Source: Dysgonomonas sp. 25
GTDB lineage: Bacteria > Bacteroidota > Bacteroidia > Bacteroidales > Dysgonomonadaceae
Direction of reading: 5' to 3'
Assembly (NCBI RefSeq): GCF_010501075.1
Contig: NZ_QVMN01000007.1
Location: 164,878 to 228,877, forward strand
DNA length: 64,000 nucleotides
The translations under genes were made by a program, and so were the position numbers. A model generated the notes under the pieces. That model was not told the DNA's origin. It was given only the letters and a program-made list of their open reading frames with translations, and did not search any database. Every line of letters starts with the position of its first letter. The stretch's first letter is position 1. Below, piece after piece: positions 42,822 through 51,931 of this stretch.

Positions 42822-43487
42822 ATGATGAACAGGAAATATACCGGAGTTGTTTTTGATTTCAACGGAACGTTATTTTGGGATACCCCATTACATAATAAAG
42901 CATGGAATATTTTTCTGAAAGAGCACAATCTGTACCTTTCGGATGATGACTTCTTCCGTGTTATTCATGGCAAAACGAATAAGGATATTCTCAAAGAGCT
43001 TTTCGGCGAAGATATTTCGGATGCAAAGGTGGTTGCCTATACCGGCGAGAAAGAAGCGCTGTACAGGCAATTGTGCCTGAAAACAGAAATCCGTTTAGCG
43101 CCCGGCGTAGAATCTTTTCTCGACTGTTTGAGAGACAAAAACGTCCCTTTCACCATCGCTACGGCTTCGGGGAAGGAGAACCTCAATTTCTATTTCGAGC
43201 ACTTGCCTTTGAAAAAGTGGTTCGACCTCGATAAGGTTGTGTACGACGATGGCACAATGCGCGGAAAACCGCATCCCGATTTGTACGAAAAAGCAATGAA
43301 ACTGATAGGTATACAGCCGGAGGAAGTCACTGTTTTCGAAGATGCTAATATGGGTTTGCTGGCGGCTAAGAATGCCGGAGCAGGCAATATCATTGTTGTC
43401 AATTCCAACGACGACGACTATTCCGATTGGGCAGCATACCAGATAATAACCAATTACAATCAGGTCGATTGTGCCTTATTCCAATAA
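42822..43487 (+). CDS. HAD-superfamily hydrolase, beta-phosphoglucomutase-like
   Basis: 221 residues. Motif I is VVFDFNGTLFWD: the nucleophile Asp is present, but the usual second Asp of DxD is Asn. TIATASGKENLNFYFEHL holds motif II (Thr or Ser), RGKPHPDLY holds the motif III Lys, and VTVFEDANMGLLAAKNAG holds motif IV. The cap resembles beta-phosphoglucomutase-like phosphatases. The Asn may alter phosphatase activity. It starts a co-directional run with a methyltransferase, YfhO and a glycosyltransferase. Confidence 0.88.
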   Translation: MMNRKYTGVVFDFNGTLFWDTPLHNKAWNIFLKEHNLYLSDDDFFRVIHGKTNKDILKELFGEDISDAKVVAYTGEKEALYRQLCLKTEIRLAPGVESFLDCLRDKNVPFTIATASGKENLNFYFEHLPLKKWFDLDKVVYDDGTMRGKPHPDLYEKAMKLIGIQPEEVTVFEDANMGLLAAKNAGAGNIIVVNSNDDDYSDWAAYQIITNYNQVDCALFQ

Positions 43488-43494
43488 TAACCGA

Positions 43495-44397
43495 ATGCCG
43501 AAAACAATACATACCGAGAATTGTCCTGTTTGCCAACGTGCGGACATCAAGCCCTATCTGCGGTGCAGGGATAATTTTGCAACAGGCGAGCAATTCGAAA
43601 TAGACATCTGCAACGCTTGTGGTTTTGCCTTTACGCAGGACTTTCCTGCCGAAGCGGAGATTGGCAGGTACTACGAGTCGCCCGAGTATATCTCGCATAC
43701 CGATACGCAGAAAGGGATAATCAACCGCTTGTATCATTTGGCACGCGAAATGGCGTTGAAATCGAAATCGAAGCTTGTGCAAAAATATACCGCTTCGGAT
43801 AAAGGTTCTTTACTCGATGTGGGCTGTGGAACGGGCTATTTCCTGCATACGATGAAAGAAGCGGGATGGAAGGTAGACGGTATAGAGCAATCGGCTGAGG
43901 TGCGTCAGGTAGTGAAGGAGAAATTTGGTATAGAACCTTATCCTTCCGAATACTTGTTCGATATTCCTGCCGCTTCGTACGATGCCATCACGATGTGGCA
44001 TGTGCTGGAACATATGGAGCATCTGGACAAGGTGATGCAGTCGTTGCATAACATACTGAAAGATGATGGAACGATTTTTATAGCCCTGCCCAACAAAGTA
44101 TCCCGAGATGCCGAACACTACAAGGCAGACTGGGCGGCCTATGATGTTCCGCGCCATTTGTGGCACTTCTCGCCCGATGATTTTAAGCTATTGGCAAACA
44201 AACATAACTTCGAACTGAAAGCTATCAAACCCATGTATCTGGATGCTTTCTATATCGCTATGCTTAGCGAAAAGAATAAGAAAACCCCGTTGGCATCCCT
44301 TATCGGGTTGATGGCGGGAAATGTCTTTTTCGTGCGCAGCCTGATACACAAGAAAAAGGCCAGTTCGCTCGTTTACATATTGAAAAAACAACGATAA
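43495..44397 (+). CDS. SAM-dependent methyltransferase with N-terminal zinc ribbon
   Basis: 300 residues from the ATG at 43495. A GTG at 43471 would overlap the HAD gene and is less likely. The N-terminus has a CPVCQ...CNACGF zinc ribbon. SLLDVGCGTGYFLHTMKEAG is motif I of class I methyltransferases, and AITMWHVLEHMEHLDKVMQS with IFIALPNK is typical of the UbiE/Methyltransf_23 type often found in cell-surface glycan clusters. The target is unknown, probably a sugar or lipid head group given the following genes. Confidence 0.88.
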   Translation: MPKTIHTENCPVCQRADIKPYLRCRDNFATGEQFEIDICNACGFAFTQDFPAEAEIGRYYESPEYISHTDTQKGIINRLYHLAREMALKSKSKLVQKYTASDKGSLLDVGCGTGYFLHTMKEAGWKVDGIEQSAEVRQVVKEKFGIEPYPSEYLFDIPAASYDAITMWHVLEHMEHLDKVMQSLHNILKDDGTIFIALPNKVSRDAEHYKADWAAYDVPRHLWHFSPDDFKLLANKHNFELKAIKPMYLDAFYIAMLSEKNKKTPLASLIGLMAGNVFFVRSLIHKKKASSLVYILKKQR

Positions 44398-44408
44398 TAA
44401 TATATACT

Positions 44409-47000
44409 ATGCTCAATCAGGAAAAATCGCTCATTCGCAGAATATTGCCGCATATCGGTGCAATCATCTTATTCATCGCCATTACGATGATATATTTTGC
44501 GCCTCTCTATCAAGGAAAAGTCCTTAATCAGGGCGACCGTACGCTATTCCTCGGCTCATCCGAAGAACTACGCGAGTATTATGACGATGAAGGCGAAAGC
44601 TCGGCATGGACAGGTACAGTCTTTTCGGGGATGCCTGCCTACCAGATTGGTATCTGGGGAGGAGCGCCCAACGTGCTCAGCTATATAGAGAAACCCGTCA
44701 GGGAATTGACACATGGCACTGCCGGGCCGGTACTGATGGCTTTGATTGTTACCTATATCTTGTTTTGTCTGGGTGGCTTCAAACCGGGTGTATCCATAGC
44801 AGGGGCAATAGCTTATGCTTTCTCGTCCTACAACTTTATTATATTGGTTGCCGGGCATATGACCAAAGCCTGGACGATAGCCTATATCCCGCTGATTGTG
44901 GCAGGATTGCTGGTATTGTATCAGCGAAAGTATTTATTGAGCGGCATACTCATGGCATTAGGGCTGGGGCTTCAACTCCGGAATAACCATGTGCAGATGA
45001 CCTATTACACAGCCATTATGTGTGCTGTTATCTATATTTTTGTTCTGATTGATTTTATACAGGCTAAAGAGTTTAAAGGCTTGCTGAAAGGTACGGGACT
45101 GTTGGTCGCTGCTGTTATATTGGCGCTTGCGGCTAATTACTCGAATGTGTACAACAATTACCTGATGTCGGAAGAAAGTATCCGTGGCGAATCGGAATTG
45201 ACAGCTAATGTTGGCGAAGATGAGAAAAAAGCAGCGGGTGCCGACTGGGACTATGTTTTCCGTTGGAGCTATGGAAAAGCAGAGACATTCAGCCTGTTAG
45301 TGCCGGATGTTCATGGAGGTATATCCAAACAATACGGCGAAAACTCGGCACCTTACAAAGCACTTATACAAGGGGTGCAATCGGGACAGATACCTCAACA
45401 AAACGCTCAACAACTCTATCGCTATACGACCGAATATTGGGGAGCGCAGCCGTTCACTTCCGGCCCTGTATATTTGGGGGCTATTATTTGTTTCCTCTTC
45501 CTGCTGGGGATGATTATAATCCCTCACAAGCTGAAATGGGGCATGCTGATAGTGACCGTCTTATTTATCCTCTTGGCTTGGGGTAAGAATTTTCAGGCAT
45601 TTAACGACCTGTTCTATTATTATTTCCCGCTCTATGCCAAGTTCAGGGCAGTATCGTCGGCGCTTGTCATCCCGGCATTTACTATTGTTTTTGTAGCCAT
45701 TTGGGGGTTAAAAGAATTTCTCTATGGCGATATGGAAAAGAAAAAACGCCAGAAAGCCCTCTATATTTCGCTGGGTGTGACAGGAGGAATCTGTTTCTTA
45801 TTATGGATTGCTCCGGGAGCATTCTTCAACTTCATTTCGCCTGTAGACGAGCAAACAGGCTTAACCCAAACGGGCGGTTTCTGGCAGGCTGTTTTGGCTA
45901 CGCGTAAGGGAATGCTATCGTCCGATGCTCTCCGTTCGCTTATGTTTATCCTGTTCGCTACTGTGGTTTTATGGCTTTCGACACGTCCTATGAAGATGGA
46001 CAAAACGAGAATGGCGCTTATTGTATCACTCATCATTGCCGCCCTCGTATTAGTCGATTTGTGGGGAGTGGATCGTCGCTATATCGACGAGGATAATTAT
46101 ATGCCCGAAGATTATTATGAGAAAGTAATATTCAAACAATCAGAGGCCGATAGATATATCCTTCAGGATAATGACCTTTCGTACAGAGTGCTGAAACTGG
46201 GAGACCCGTTCAACGAAAATTATACCTCCTACTGGCATAAGTCGATAGGCGGGCACAGTGCAGTTAAGCTGCGTCGCTATCAGGAGATGATAGACTATTA
46301 TATGGGCGCTGAGGTGCAATATATAACGGGCGTTTGCAGCCAGCAATTCAGCAAGGTAGCAGCAGAGATGCAGAATAACGAGCAAGCAACAATGAATGAC
46401 CTGTTGATGGGAATGAATCAAGGTGTATATCCGGCATTTGCCAATACGCCTATGCTGAATATGCTGAATGCCAGATACATTATTTATGCTGCCGAATATC
46501 CTCCGGTAGTCAATCCGCATGGAATGGGCAATGCATGGTTTGTGCCTGCTTATAAACTGGTTGAAAATGCCGATGAAGAAATCAAGGCGTTAGGCGATAT
46601 ACATCCGGCTGATTATGCAATTGTAGACAAACGTTTTGCCGGTCAGTTAGATGGATTGAATATCGTTCCCGATTCGACGGCAACGATAGAAATGACTGTG
46701 TACAAGCCGGATAGAATTACGTATAAGTCGAAAGCTGCTACGGAGCAACTGGCTGTTTTCTCGGAGATTTACTTTGCCGAAGGATGGGAAGCGCGTATCG
46801 ATGGCGAATTGACCGATTATATGCGTGCCGATTGGACATTACGCGCGTTGCGAGTTCCGGCGGGTGAACATGAAATCACTTTCGAATTTATTCCGCATGC
46901 CTACAATACTTCGCGGGTTATTACTACGATATGCAGTAGTCTTATGATATTGCTTGTGCTGGCTGGATTGGGAGTTTTAATTCTTCGTAAGAAAGAGTAA
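44409..47000 (+). CDS. YfhO-family membrane protein
   Basis: 863 residues with about twelve to fourteen membrane helices. The N-terminal half matches the GT-C-like YfhO fold (YFAPLYQGKVLNQGDRTLFL, WTGTVFSGMPAYQIG). The C-terminal soluble part has AVFSEIYFAEGWEARIDGEL and LRALRVPAGEHEITFEFIPH, also typical. A last helix follows. YfhO proteins are implicated in glycosylating teichoic or lipid-linked polymers in Gram-positives, and the role in Bacteroidetes is unclear. It lies 11 bases after the methyltransferase and 8 bases before GT2, so it is a likely operon member. Confidence 0.9.
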   Translation: MLNQEKSLIRRILPHIGAIILFIAITMIYFAPLYQGKVLNQGDRTLFLGSSEELREYYDDEGESSAWTGTVFSGMPAYQIGIWGGAPNVLSYIEKPVRELTHGTAGPVLMALIVTYILFCLGGFKPGVSIAGAIAYAFSSYNFIILVAGHMTKAWTIAYIPLIVAGLLVLYQRKYLLSGILMALGLGLQLRNNHVQMTYYTAIMCAVIYIFVLIDFIQAKEFKGLLKGTGLLVAAVILALAANYSNVYNNYLMSEESIRGESELTANVGEDEKKAAGADWDYVFRWSYGKAETFSLLVPDVHGGISKQYGENSAPYKALIQGVQSGQIPQQNAQQLYRYTTEYWGAQPFTSGPVYLGAIICFLFLLGMIIIPHKLKWGMLIVTVLFILLAWGKNFQAFNDLFYYYFPLYAKFRAVSSALVIPAFTIVFVAIWGLKEFLYGDMEKKKRQKALYISLGVTGGICFLLWIAPGAFFNFISPVDEQTGLTQTGGFWQAVLATRKGMLSSDALRSLMFILFATVVLWLSTRPMKMDKTRMALIVSLIIAALVLVDLWGVDRRYIDEDNYMPEDYYEKVIFKQSEADRYILQDNDLSYRVLKLGDPFNENYTSYWHKSIGGHSAVKLRRYQEMIDYYMGAEVQYITGVCSQQFSKVAAEMQNNEQATMNDLLMGMNQGVYPAFANTPMLNMLNARYIIYAAEYPPVVNPHGMGNAWFVPAYKLVENADEEIKALGDIHPADYAIVDKRFAGQLDGLNIVPDSTATIEMTVYKPDRITYKSKAATEQLAVFSEIYFAEGWEARIDGELTDYMRADWTLRALRVPAGEHEITFEFIPHAYNTSRVITTICSSLMILLVLAGLGVLILRKKE

Positions 47001-47008
47001 AAATACGG

Positions 47009-47920
47009 ATGGAAAAACGTTGTTCGGTCATATTCTGTACCTATAACAGGGAAAAGTATATCTACAATGCTTTGAAGAGTATTGCCGGACAAGATTATCC
47101 TGCCGGAAATTATGAGATAGTTCTCATCAATAATAACAGTACGGACAGTACCGAGGAGATTTGTAGGCAGTTTTCGCAAGATTTCCCGCAGATTGACTTC
47201 CGCTATTTGGTAGAAACCAACCAGGGACTCTCTTATGCCCGCAACCGGGGCGTACAGGAGAGTAGGGGAGAGATCCTTGTCTTTGTCGATGATGACGCTA
47301 CGGTTTTCGAGCACTACCTGTCTTCTATAGATACATTTTTTTCGCAATATCCACAGGCTATGGCTTGTGGAGGGCCTATCGTGCCTGTGTATGAAACGGG
47401 TGAGCCCAAATGGCTCTCGCATTATACCAATGCCTTGATAGGCGGGGCGTTGTATGAGGGTGAAGAACTAAAGCCTTTTCGTAACGGGCGTTTTCCCGGA
47501 GGAGGAAATTCGGCCTTTCGCAAAGAAGTATTCGAAAAATACGGCTTGTTTAATGTCGAGCTGGGACGAAAAGGTACGAGCCTGATAGGGGCGGAGGAAA
47601 AAGACCTTTATGACCGCCTGACACGAGGTGGCGAACAGTTTTTCTATCTCCCGCAGATGGGTATTTATCACTATATTCCGGCAAAGAAACTCACGAAGGA
47701 ATATTTTAAGAACCTGACCTATTCGATAGGTAAGAGCGAACGGATACGCACCAAATCGGTGTCTGCTGCTGCTTATTACAAGCGTATATTTCAGGAGGTT
47801 ATAAAGTGGGGGGCATCCTATCTCTTATTTGCTTTTTACTTTTTTACGCTTCGTCCGTCGAAGGGTATTAAGCTGTTGCAATTTCGCTGGCATGTGACGC
47901 GTGGATTATTGGGAGGATAG
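47009..47920 (+). CDS. Family 2 glycosyltransferase
   Basis: 303 residues. CSVIFCTYNREKYIYNALKS and EIVLINNNSTDSTEEIC are the GT-A nucleotide-sugar fold, and GEILVFVDDDATVF holds the DxD metal motif. GGGNSAFRKEVFEKYGLFN and GAEEKDLYDRL match the acceptor-site region of this GT2 branch. A hydrophobic C-terminal segment (YLLFAFYFFTL) suggests membrane association. With YfhO and the methyltransferase it probably builds or modifies a surface glycan. The sugar is not predictable. Confidence 0.92.
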   Translation: MEKRCSVIFCTYNREKYIYNALKSIAGQDYPAGNYEIVLINNNSTDSTEEICRQFSQDFPQIDFRYLVETNQGLSYARNRGVQESRGEILVFVDDDATVFEHYLSSIDTFFSQYPQAMACGGPIVPVYETGEPKWLSHYTNALIGGALYEGEELKPFRNGRFPGGGNSAFRKEVFEKYGLFNVELGRKGTSLIGAEEKDLYDRLTRGGEQFFYLPQMGIYHYIPAKKLTKEYFKNLTYSIGKSERIRTKSVSAAAYYKRIFQEVIKWGASYLLFAFYFFTLRPSKGIKLLQFRWHVTRGLLGG

Positions 47921-47923
47921 CGT

Positions 47924-48145
47924 ATGAAAGCTTTCCGTAAATTTCTCAAACGCACATTTATTGTTCTGGCTATCTTTTTCCTGCTTCTTTTTATTTTCAG
48001 GGGATTTTTATATCAATCATTTGTGACTTATTCGGATGCAGGGGACAGGAAGTCATACATTGTCACCAATAGAGCATTAGCTGCTTATATCGATTCGTCG
48101 GTTTACGATTATCTGAATGTTAGCCGTGTTAATAAGTTCGAATAA
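47924..48145 (+). CDS. Short single-helix membrane protein, possibly truncated
   Basis: 73 residues. A basic start (MKAFRKFLKRTF) precedes one membrane helix (IVLAIFFLLLFIFRGFLY) and a periplasmic tail (TYSDAGDRKSYIVTNRALAA). This resembles the N-terminus of longer Bacteroidetes proteins with a helix followed by a transglutaminase-like domain, which is absent here. A repeat island starts 30 bases after the stop, so the gene may be a remnant. It starts four bases after GT2. Confidence 0.55.
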   Translation: MKAFRKFLKRTFIVLAIFFLLLFIFRGFLYQSFVTYSDAGDRKSYIVTNRALAAYIDSSVYDYLNVSRVNKFE

Positions 48146-48293
48146 TGGGGGAAGTATTTATCTATATATTTTTTAGTTGACGAGTAAACAAGTAAACAAG
48201 TAGACGAGTAGACAAGAAAAAGGTCACCTCCTCCCAGCCCCCTCCACAAGAGGGGGAGTAGAAGGCTCCTCTGTAGGGATGTTTGGCGGGGTT

Positions 48294-48345
48294 AAAAAGT
48301 AATTCGGTAAAAATACCAGAAACAAGTATACATGTGTTACTTTTT
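48294..48345. repeat. 52-bp inverted element, copy 1
   Basis: AAAAAGTAA at the left end and GTTACTTTTT at the right end, AT-rich interior. Confidence 0.65.
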
Positions 48346-48448
48346 GAAAGTTTTGTCATGCCGACAGCAGGAGGCATCTCGCTCTGATAGTGTAAGGGAA
48401 GAAAAGATAACACTGAGTTTCGCAGAGGAGACACTGAGACACACTGAG

Positions 48449-48501
48449 AAAAAGTAACCTGACAAAAAACGCTCGAAATGAATAGAGGTATGTTACTTTT
48501 T
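48449..48501. repeat. 53-bp inverted element, copy 2
   Basis: AAAAAGTAAC ... GTTACTTTTT with interior GACAAAAAACGCTCGAAATG. It is nearly the same as copy 3. Confidence 0.8.
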
Positions 48502-48728
48502 GAGAGAATAATATGTCATCCCGAGTGTATGCGAGGGATCTCTTTCGGATAGACGGTATGACAAGCGTGTTTGCTGCTTTGTGACCTTAGTATGGAGTCT
48601 TTGAGCCATTTGAGTCGCCTACGCTCCTCGAAACAACGTTCGACGAACGAAGGTGAGTCAATGTTAATTGTTATTTTTTTCTATAGAAAACTCCGTGAAA
48701 AACTCTGTGAAACTCCGTGGTTAAAAAG

Positions 48729-48781
48729 AAAAAGTAACTCGATAAAAAACGGTCAAAATAAGTAGAGGAATGTTACTTTTT
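48729..48781. repeat. 53-bp inverted element, copy 3
   Basis: AAAAAGTAAC ... GTTACTTTTT with interior GATAAAAAACGGTCAAAATA and TAGAGGAAT. Same length as copy 2, with scattered substitutions. Confidence 0.8.
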
Positions 48782-48883
48782 ATATTTAATTCTCTGAAAA
48801 GCAGCTGTGTAATAAAAGAAAAAAGTAACACGGCGATAAACAGGAAGATTTTTAATATCTTCGTTTGATTAAATAAGATACGC

Positions 48884-51856
48884 ATGAAAGAAATACTCGA
48901 TATAAAAGATTTCAGGTTTAAAGATACTTCGTTTGCAAGTCTGATGAATAAACGGATTTATAATGTGTTGCTGATTGCAACTAAATATGATTCGTTTATG
49001 CTGGAGGACGATGGGCGCATCGACGAACAGATTTTCAATGAATATACGTCGCTCAACCTGCGCTATCCTCCTCGTTTTATGCAGGTTATATCGGAAGAAG
49101 AGGCGCTTGCCGAACTGGCGGCAAATCATTACGATTTGATTATCCAAATGCCGAATATGGATGATGCAGAGTTGTTTATTACCGCCAAACACCTGAAAGC
49201 ATTATATCCCGATATACCTTACGTGGTGTTGACGTCCTTTTCGCGCGAAGTATCCAAGCGTCTGGAAACGGAAGATTTGTCGGCTATCGATTATGTTTTC
49301 AGTTGGTTAGGCGATTCCGAACTTTTGTTGGCTATCATTAAGCTGATAGAGGATGCGATGAATGCCGAGCAGGATACCGAAAGCGTTGGCGTACAGGTTA
49401 TTTTGTTGGTAGAAGATTCGGTACGTTTTTATTCGACAGCGCTCCCGGTATTGTATAAAATTGTGATGGAAGAATCGCGCGAGTTCTCGAAAGAGGCCTT
49501 GAATGAGCATGAAAAAATGCTCCGTATGCGGGGACGCCCTAAGATTATGCTTGCCCGCAGTTACGAAGAAGCAGTAGAGATTTGTACCCGTTACGAAGAT
49601 AACCTGTTGGGGGTGATAACCGATATGAGTTATATGCATGACGGCGTGAAAGATAGATTAGCCGGTTATGAGCTGGCAAAATGGTTGAAAACGAAAGACC
49701 GTTTCCTGCCTGTGGTAATTAACTCGTCGGAAACAGCCAATAAGAAATATGCTGACGATGTCGATTGTGTCTTTATAGATAAGAACTCGAAAACATACTC
49801 GCAAGACCTGAAAAAGGAGATTCGTAATAATTTTGGTTTCGGAGATTTTGTAATAATCAACCCTGAAACGAATGAACAGATATTCCGCATCCGAAACCTG
49901 AAAGATTTGCAGAAGCGGATATACGATATACCTATCGATTCGTTGGTGTATCACATGAAGCATCATCATTTTGCCCGGTTCTTCTATTCGCGCGCTATCT
50001 TTCCTATTGCCGCCTTGCTGAAGAAGATAGATATATCGGATTTTGAGGATTATGAAGATGCCCGCAAGGTTATTTACGATTCTATTATCAAGTACCGGCG
50101 GATAAAGAATACGGGCGTTGTAGCCATTTTCGACAAAGACCGATTCGATGCCTATTCCAATTTTGCCCGTATCGGCGAAGGCTCTATCGGAGGGAAGGGG
50201 CGAAGCATCGCTTTTATGGATAACTTGGTGAAGGAGCATGTCGAATTGGGACGTTTCGATGATGATTTACCTATCCGCATACCGCGTACAGTCGTTTTAT
50301 GTACCGATATATTCGATGAGTTTATGGAGGCGAATGATTTGTACGAAATAGCCTTGTCGGAAAGGACGGATGATGAGATACTGCGCTACTTCCTGAAAGG
50401 GCGTTTGCCGGAAACATTGATTGAAGATTTGTTTGCTTTTATGGATTCGGTCAACGGTCCTATTGCCGTTCGTTCGTCAAGTTTATTGGAGGATTCACAT
50501 TATCAGCCGTTTGCGGGTGTTTATTCCACTTATATGATTCCAAAGACGGATGACAGGTACGAATCGTTGCACATGCTGAGTAGCGCGATAAAGGCTGTAT
50601 ATGCCTCTGTTTTTTACCAAGATAGTAAAGTGTATATGGCTGCCACCCAGAATCTTATCGAGCAGGAGAAGATGGCAATTGTTTTGCAGGAAGTGGTTGG
50701 TACTACCTACGGCGACCGTTTCTACCCTACGCTTTCGGGAGTTGCGCGTTCGCTCAACTATTACCCTATCGGTCACGAGAAGCCCGAAGAAGGCATTGCG
50801 AGTATTGTGTTAGGATTTGGGAAATATATCGTCGACGGAGGCACCAGCCTTAGCTTCTCTCCCTATCATCCGGCAAGCATTATGCAGCTTAGTTCGGTCG
50901 AATACGCTTTGCGCGATACGCAGCGTCTCTTTTATGCACTCGATTTGACGAATAAGGCAGAACGTTTCTCAACGGATGATGCCTTTAATATGCTGAAACT
51001 GACGATTAAAGATGCCGATAAAGACGGTTCGTTGAAGCTGATAGCTTCGACTTACATCCCGGAAGATGATACGATATATGACGGTTATTATGAGAACGGA
51101 CGTAAGGTTATTTCGTTTGCCAGCGTCTTGCAGCACGATTCTTTCCCTTTGGCTGAAATACTGAGAGAGGTTATGCGCATCGGGCAGGAAGAAATGGGAC
51201 GGGCTGTTGAAATAGAATTTGCTGTAGATTTGAAAAGCCGTACAGAAGGTTATTTTTATCTGTTGCAAATAAGGGCTATTGTCCAGAACCGCGAGATAAT
51301 GCACGAGGATCTCACCTCTGTGGATAAAGATAAGCTGATATTATCTACTAATACGGCTTTGGGGCATGGAGTGATGAATGATATATATGATATTGTATAT
51401 GTTAAAACAGATAACTTCGATGCCATCAATAATATTAATATTGTTTCTGAAATAGACCAGCTTAACAGGCAGTTTCTGGACGCGGACAAGGGATATGTTT
51501 TAATTGGTCCGGGACGTTGGGGGAGCAGTGACCCGTATTTGGGAATACCGGTAAAATGGTCACAGATATCAAATGCGCGGTTGTTGGTGGAGATGACATT
51601 GGACGGTTATCGTATCGATCCGAGCCAAGGTACACATTTCTTCCAGAATCTCACATCTTTTGGTGTTGGTTATTTCTTTATCAACCAGCACGAAGAGGGT
51701 GGAGGATATATAGATAAGACCTATTTAGATAACCAGCCGGCTGTATACGAATCGGAGTATATACGCCATATCCGCTTTAAGAGCCCTGCCGTGACCAAGA
51801 TAAATGGGAAAAATACGATTGGGATAACCTTGAAGCCAAAAGAAAATATCGATTAG
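48884..51856 (+). CDS. PEP/pyruvate-binding-domain protein with N-terminal receiver-like modules
   Basis: 990 residues. Residues 1-165 and 170-330 look like two response-regulator receiver folds (VLLIATKYDSFMLEDD; VQVILLVEDSVRFYST with GVITDMSY). From about 440 the protein matches the ATP-grasp N-terminal domain of PEP synthase and pyruvate phosphate dikinase: FARIGEGSIGGKGRSIAFMD, GPIAVRSSSLLEDSHYQPFA and LLQIRAIV. The phosphohistidine swivel domain and the PEP-binding TIM barrel are not evident, so it is not a complete PEP synthase. It may be a regulatory or phosphotransfer protein. It is a single-gene unit just before tRNA-Cys. Confidence 0.85.
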   Translation: MKEILDIKDFRFKDTSFASLMNKRIYNVLLIATKYDSFMLEDDGRIDEQIFNEYTSLNLRYPPRFMQVISEEEALAELAANHYDLIIQMPNMDDAELFITAKHLKALYPDIPYVVLTSFSREVSKRLETEDLSAIDYVFSWLGDSELLLAIIKLIEDAMNAEQDTESVGVQVILLVEDSVRFYSTALPVLYKIVMEESREFSKEALNEHEKMLRMRGRPKIMLARSYEEAVEICTRYEDNLLGVITDMSYMHDGVKDRLAGYELAKWLKTKDRFLPVVINSSETANKKYADDVDCVFIDKNSKTYSQDLKKEIRNNFGFGDFVIINPETNEQIFRIRNLKDLQKRIYDIPIDSLVYHMKHHHFARFFYSRAIFPIAALLKKIDISDFEDYEDARKVIYDSIIKYRRIKNTGVVAIFDKDRFDAYSNFARIGEGSIGGKGRSIAFMDNLVKEHVELGRFDDDLPIRIPRTVVLCTDIFDEFMEANDLYEIALSERTDDEILRYFLKGRLPETLIEDLFAFMDSVNGPIAVRSSSLLEDSHYQPFAGVYSTYMIPKTDDRYESLHMLSSAIKAVYASVFYQDSKVYMAATQNLIEQEKMAIVLQEVVGTTYGDRFYPTLSGVARSLNYYPIGHEKPEEGIASIVLGFGKYIVDGGTSLSFSPYHPASIMQLSSVEYALRDTQRLFYALDLTNKAERFSTDDAFNMLKLTIKDADKDGSLKLIASTYIPEDDTIYDGYYENGRKVISFASVLQHDSFPLAEILREVMRIGQEEMGRAVEIEFAVDLKSRTEGYFYLLQIRAIVQNREIMHEDLTSVDKDKLILSTNTALGHGVMNDIYDIVYVKTDNFDAINNINIVSEIDQLNRQFLDADKGYVLIGPGRWGSSDPYLGIPVKWSQISNARLLVEMTLDGYRIDPSQGTHFFQNLTSFGVGYFFINQHEEGGGYIDKTYLDNQPAVYESEYIRHIRFKSPAVTKINGKNTIGITLKPKENID

Positions 51857-51931
51857 TGCCGAAAGATAGTTAGCCTAATCTTTGCACTATCGGGAAAATA
51901 TTATATCTTTGTCCTCGCAAAAGCAAAAATT

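Larger units (their letters stand above)
48146..48883. repeat. Repeat island between the GT2 run and the PEP-binding protein
   Basis: No gene. Five octamers lie at 48176-48215 (GTTGACGA, GTAAACAA twice, GTAGACGA, GTAGACAA), with the same TATTTTTT flank as the array at 21233. A CCCCTCCACAAGAGGGGGAG palindrome lies near 48240-48259. Three inverted AAAAAGTAAC elements follow (separate entries), with CACTGAGTTTCGCAGAGGAG and CTCTGTGAAACTCCGTGG repeats near 48412-48450 and 48690-48722, and GTCATCCCGAG repeats near 48512-48545. Confidence 0.82.

Noticed and set aside
48884..51856. Calling the gene ppsA (PEP synthase)
   Set aside because: Only the nucleotide-binding part is evident. The swivel and PEP-binding domains are missing and receiver-like domains precede it.
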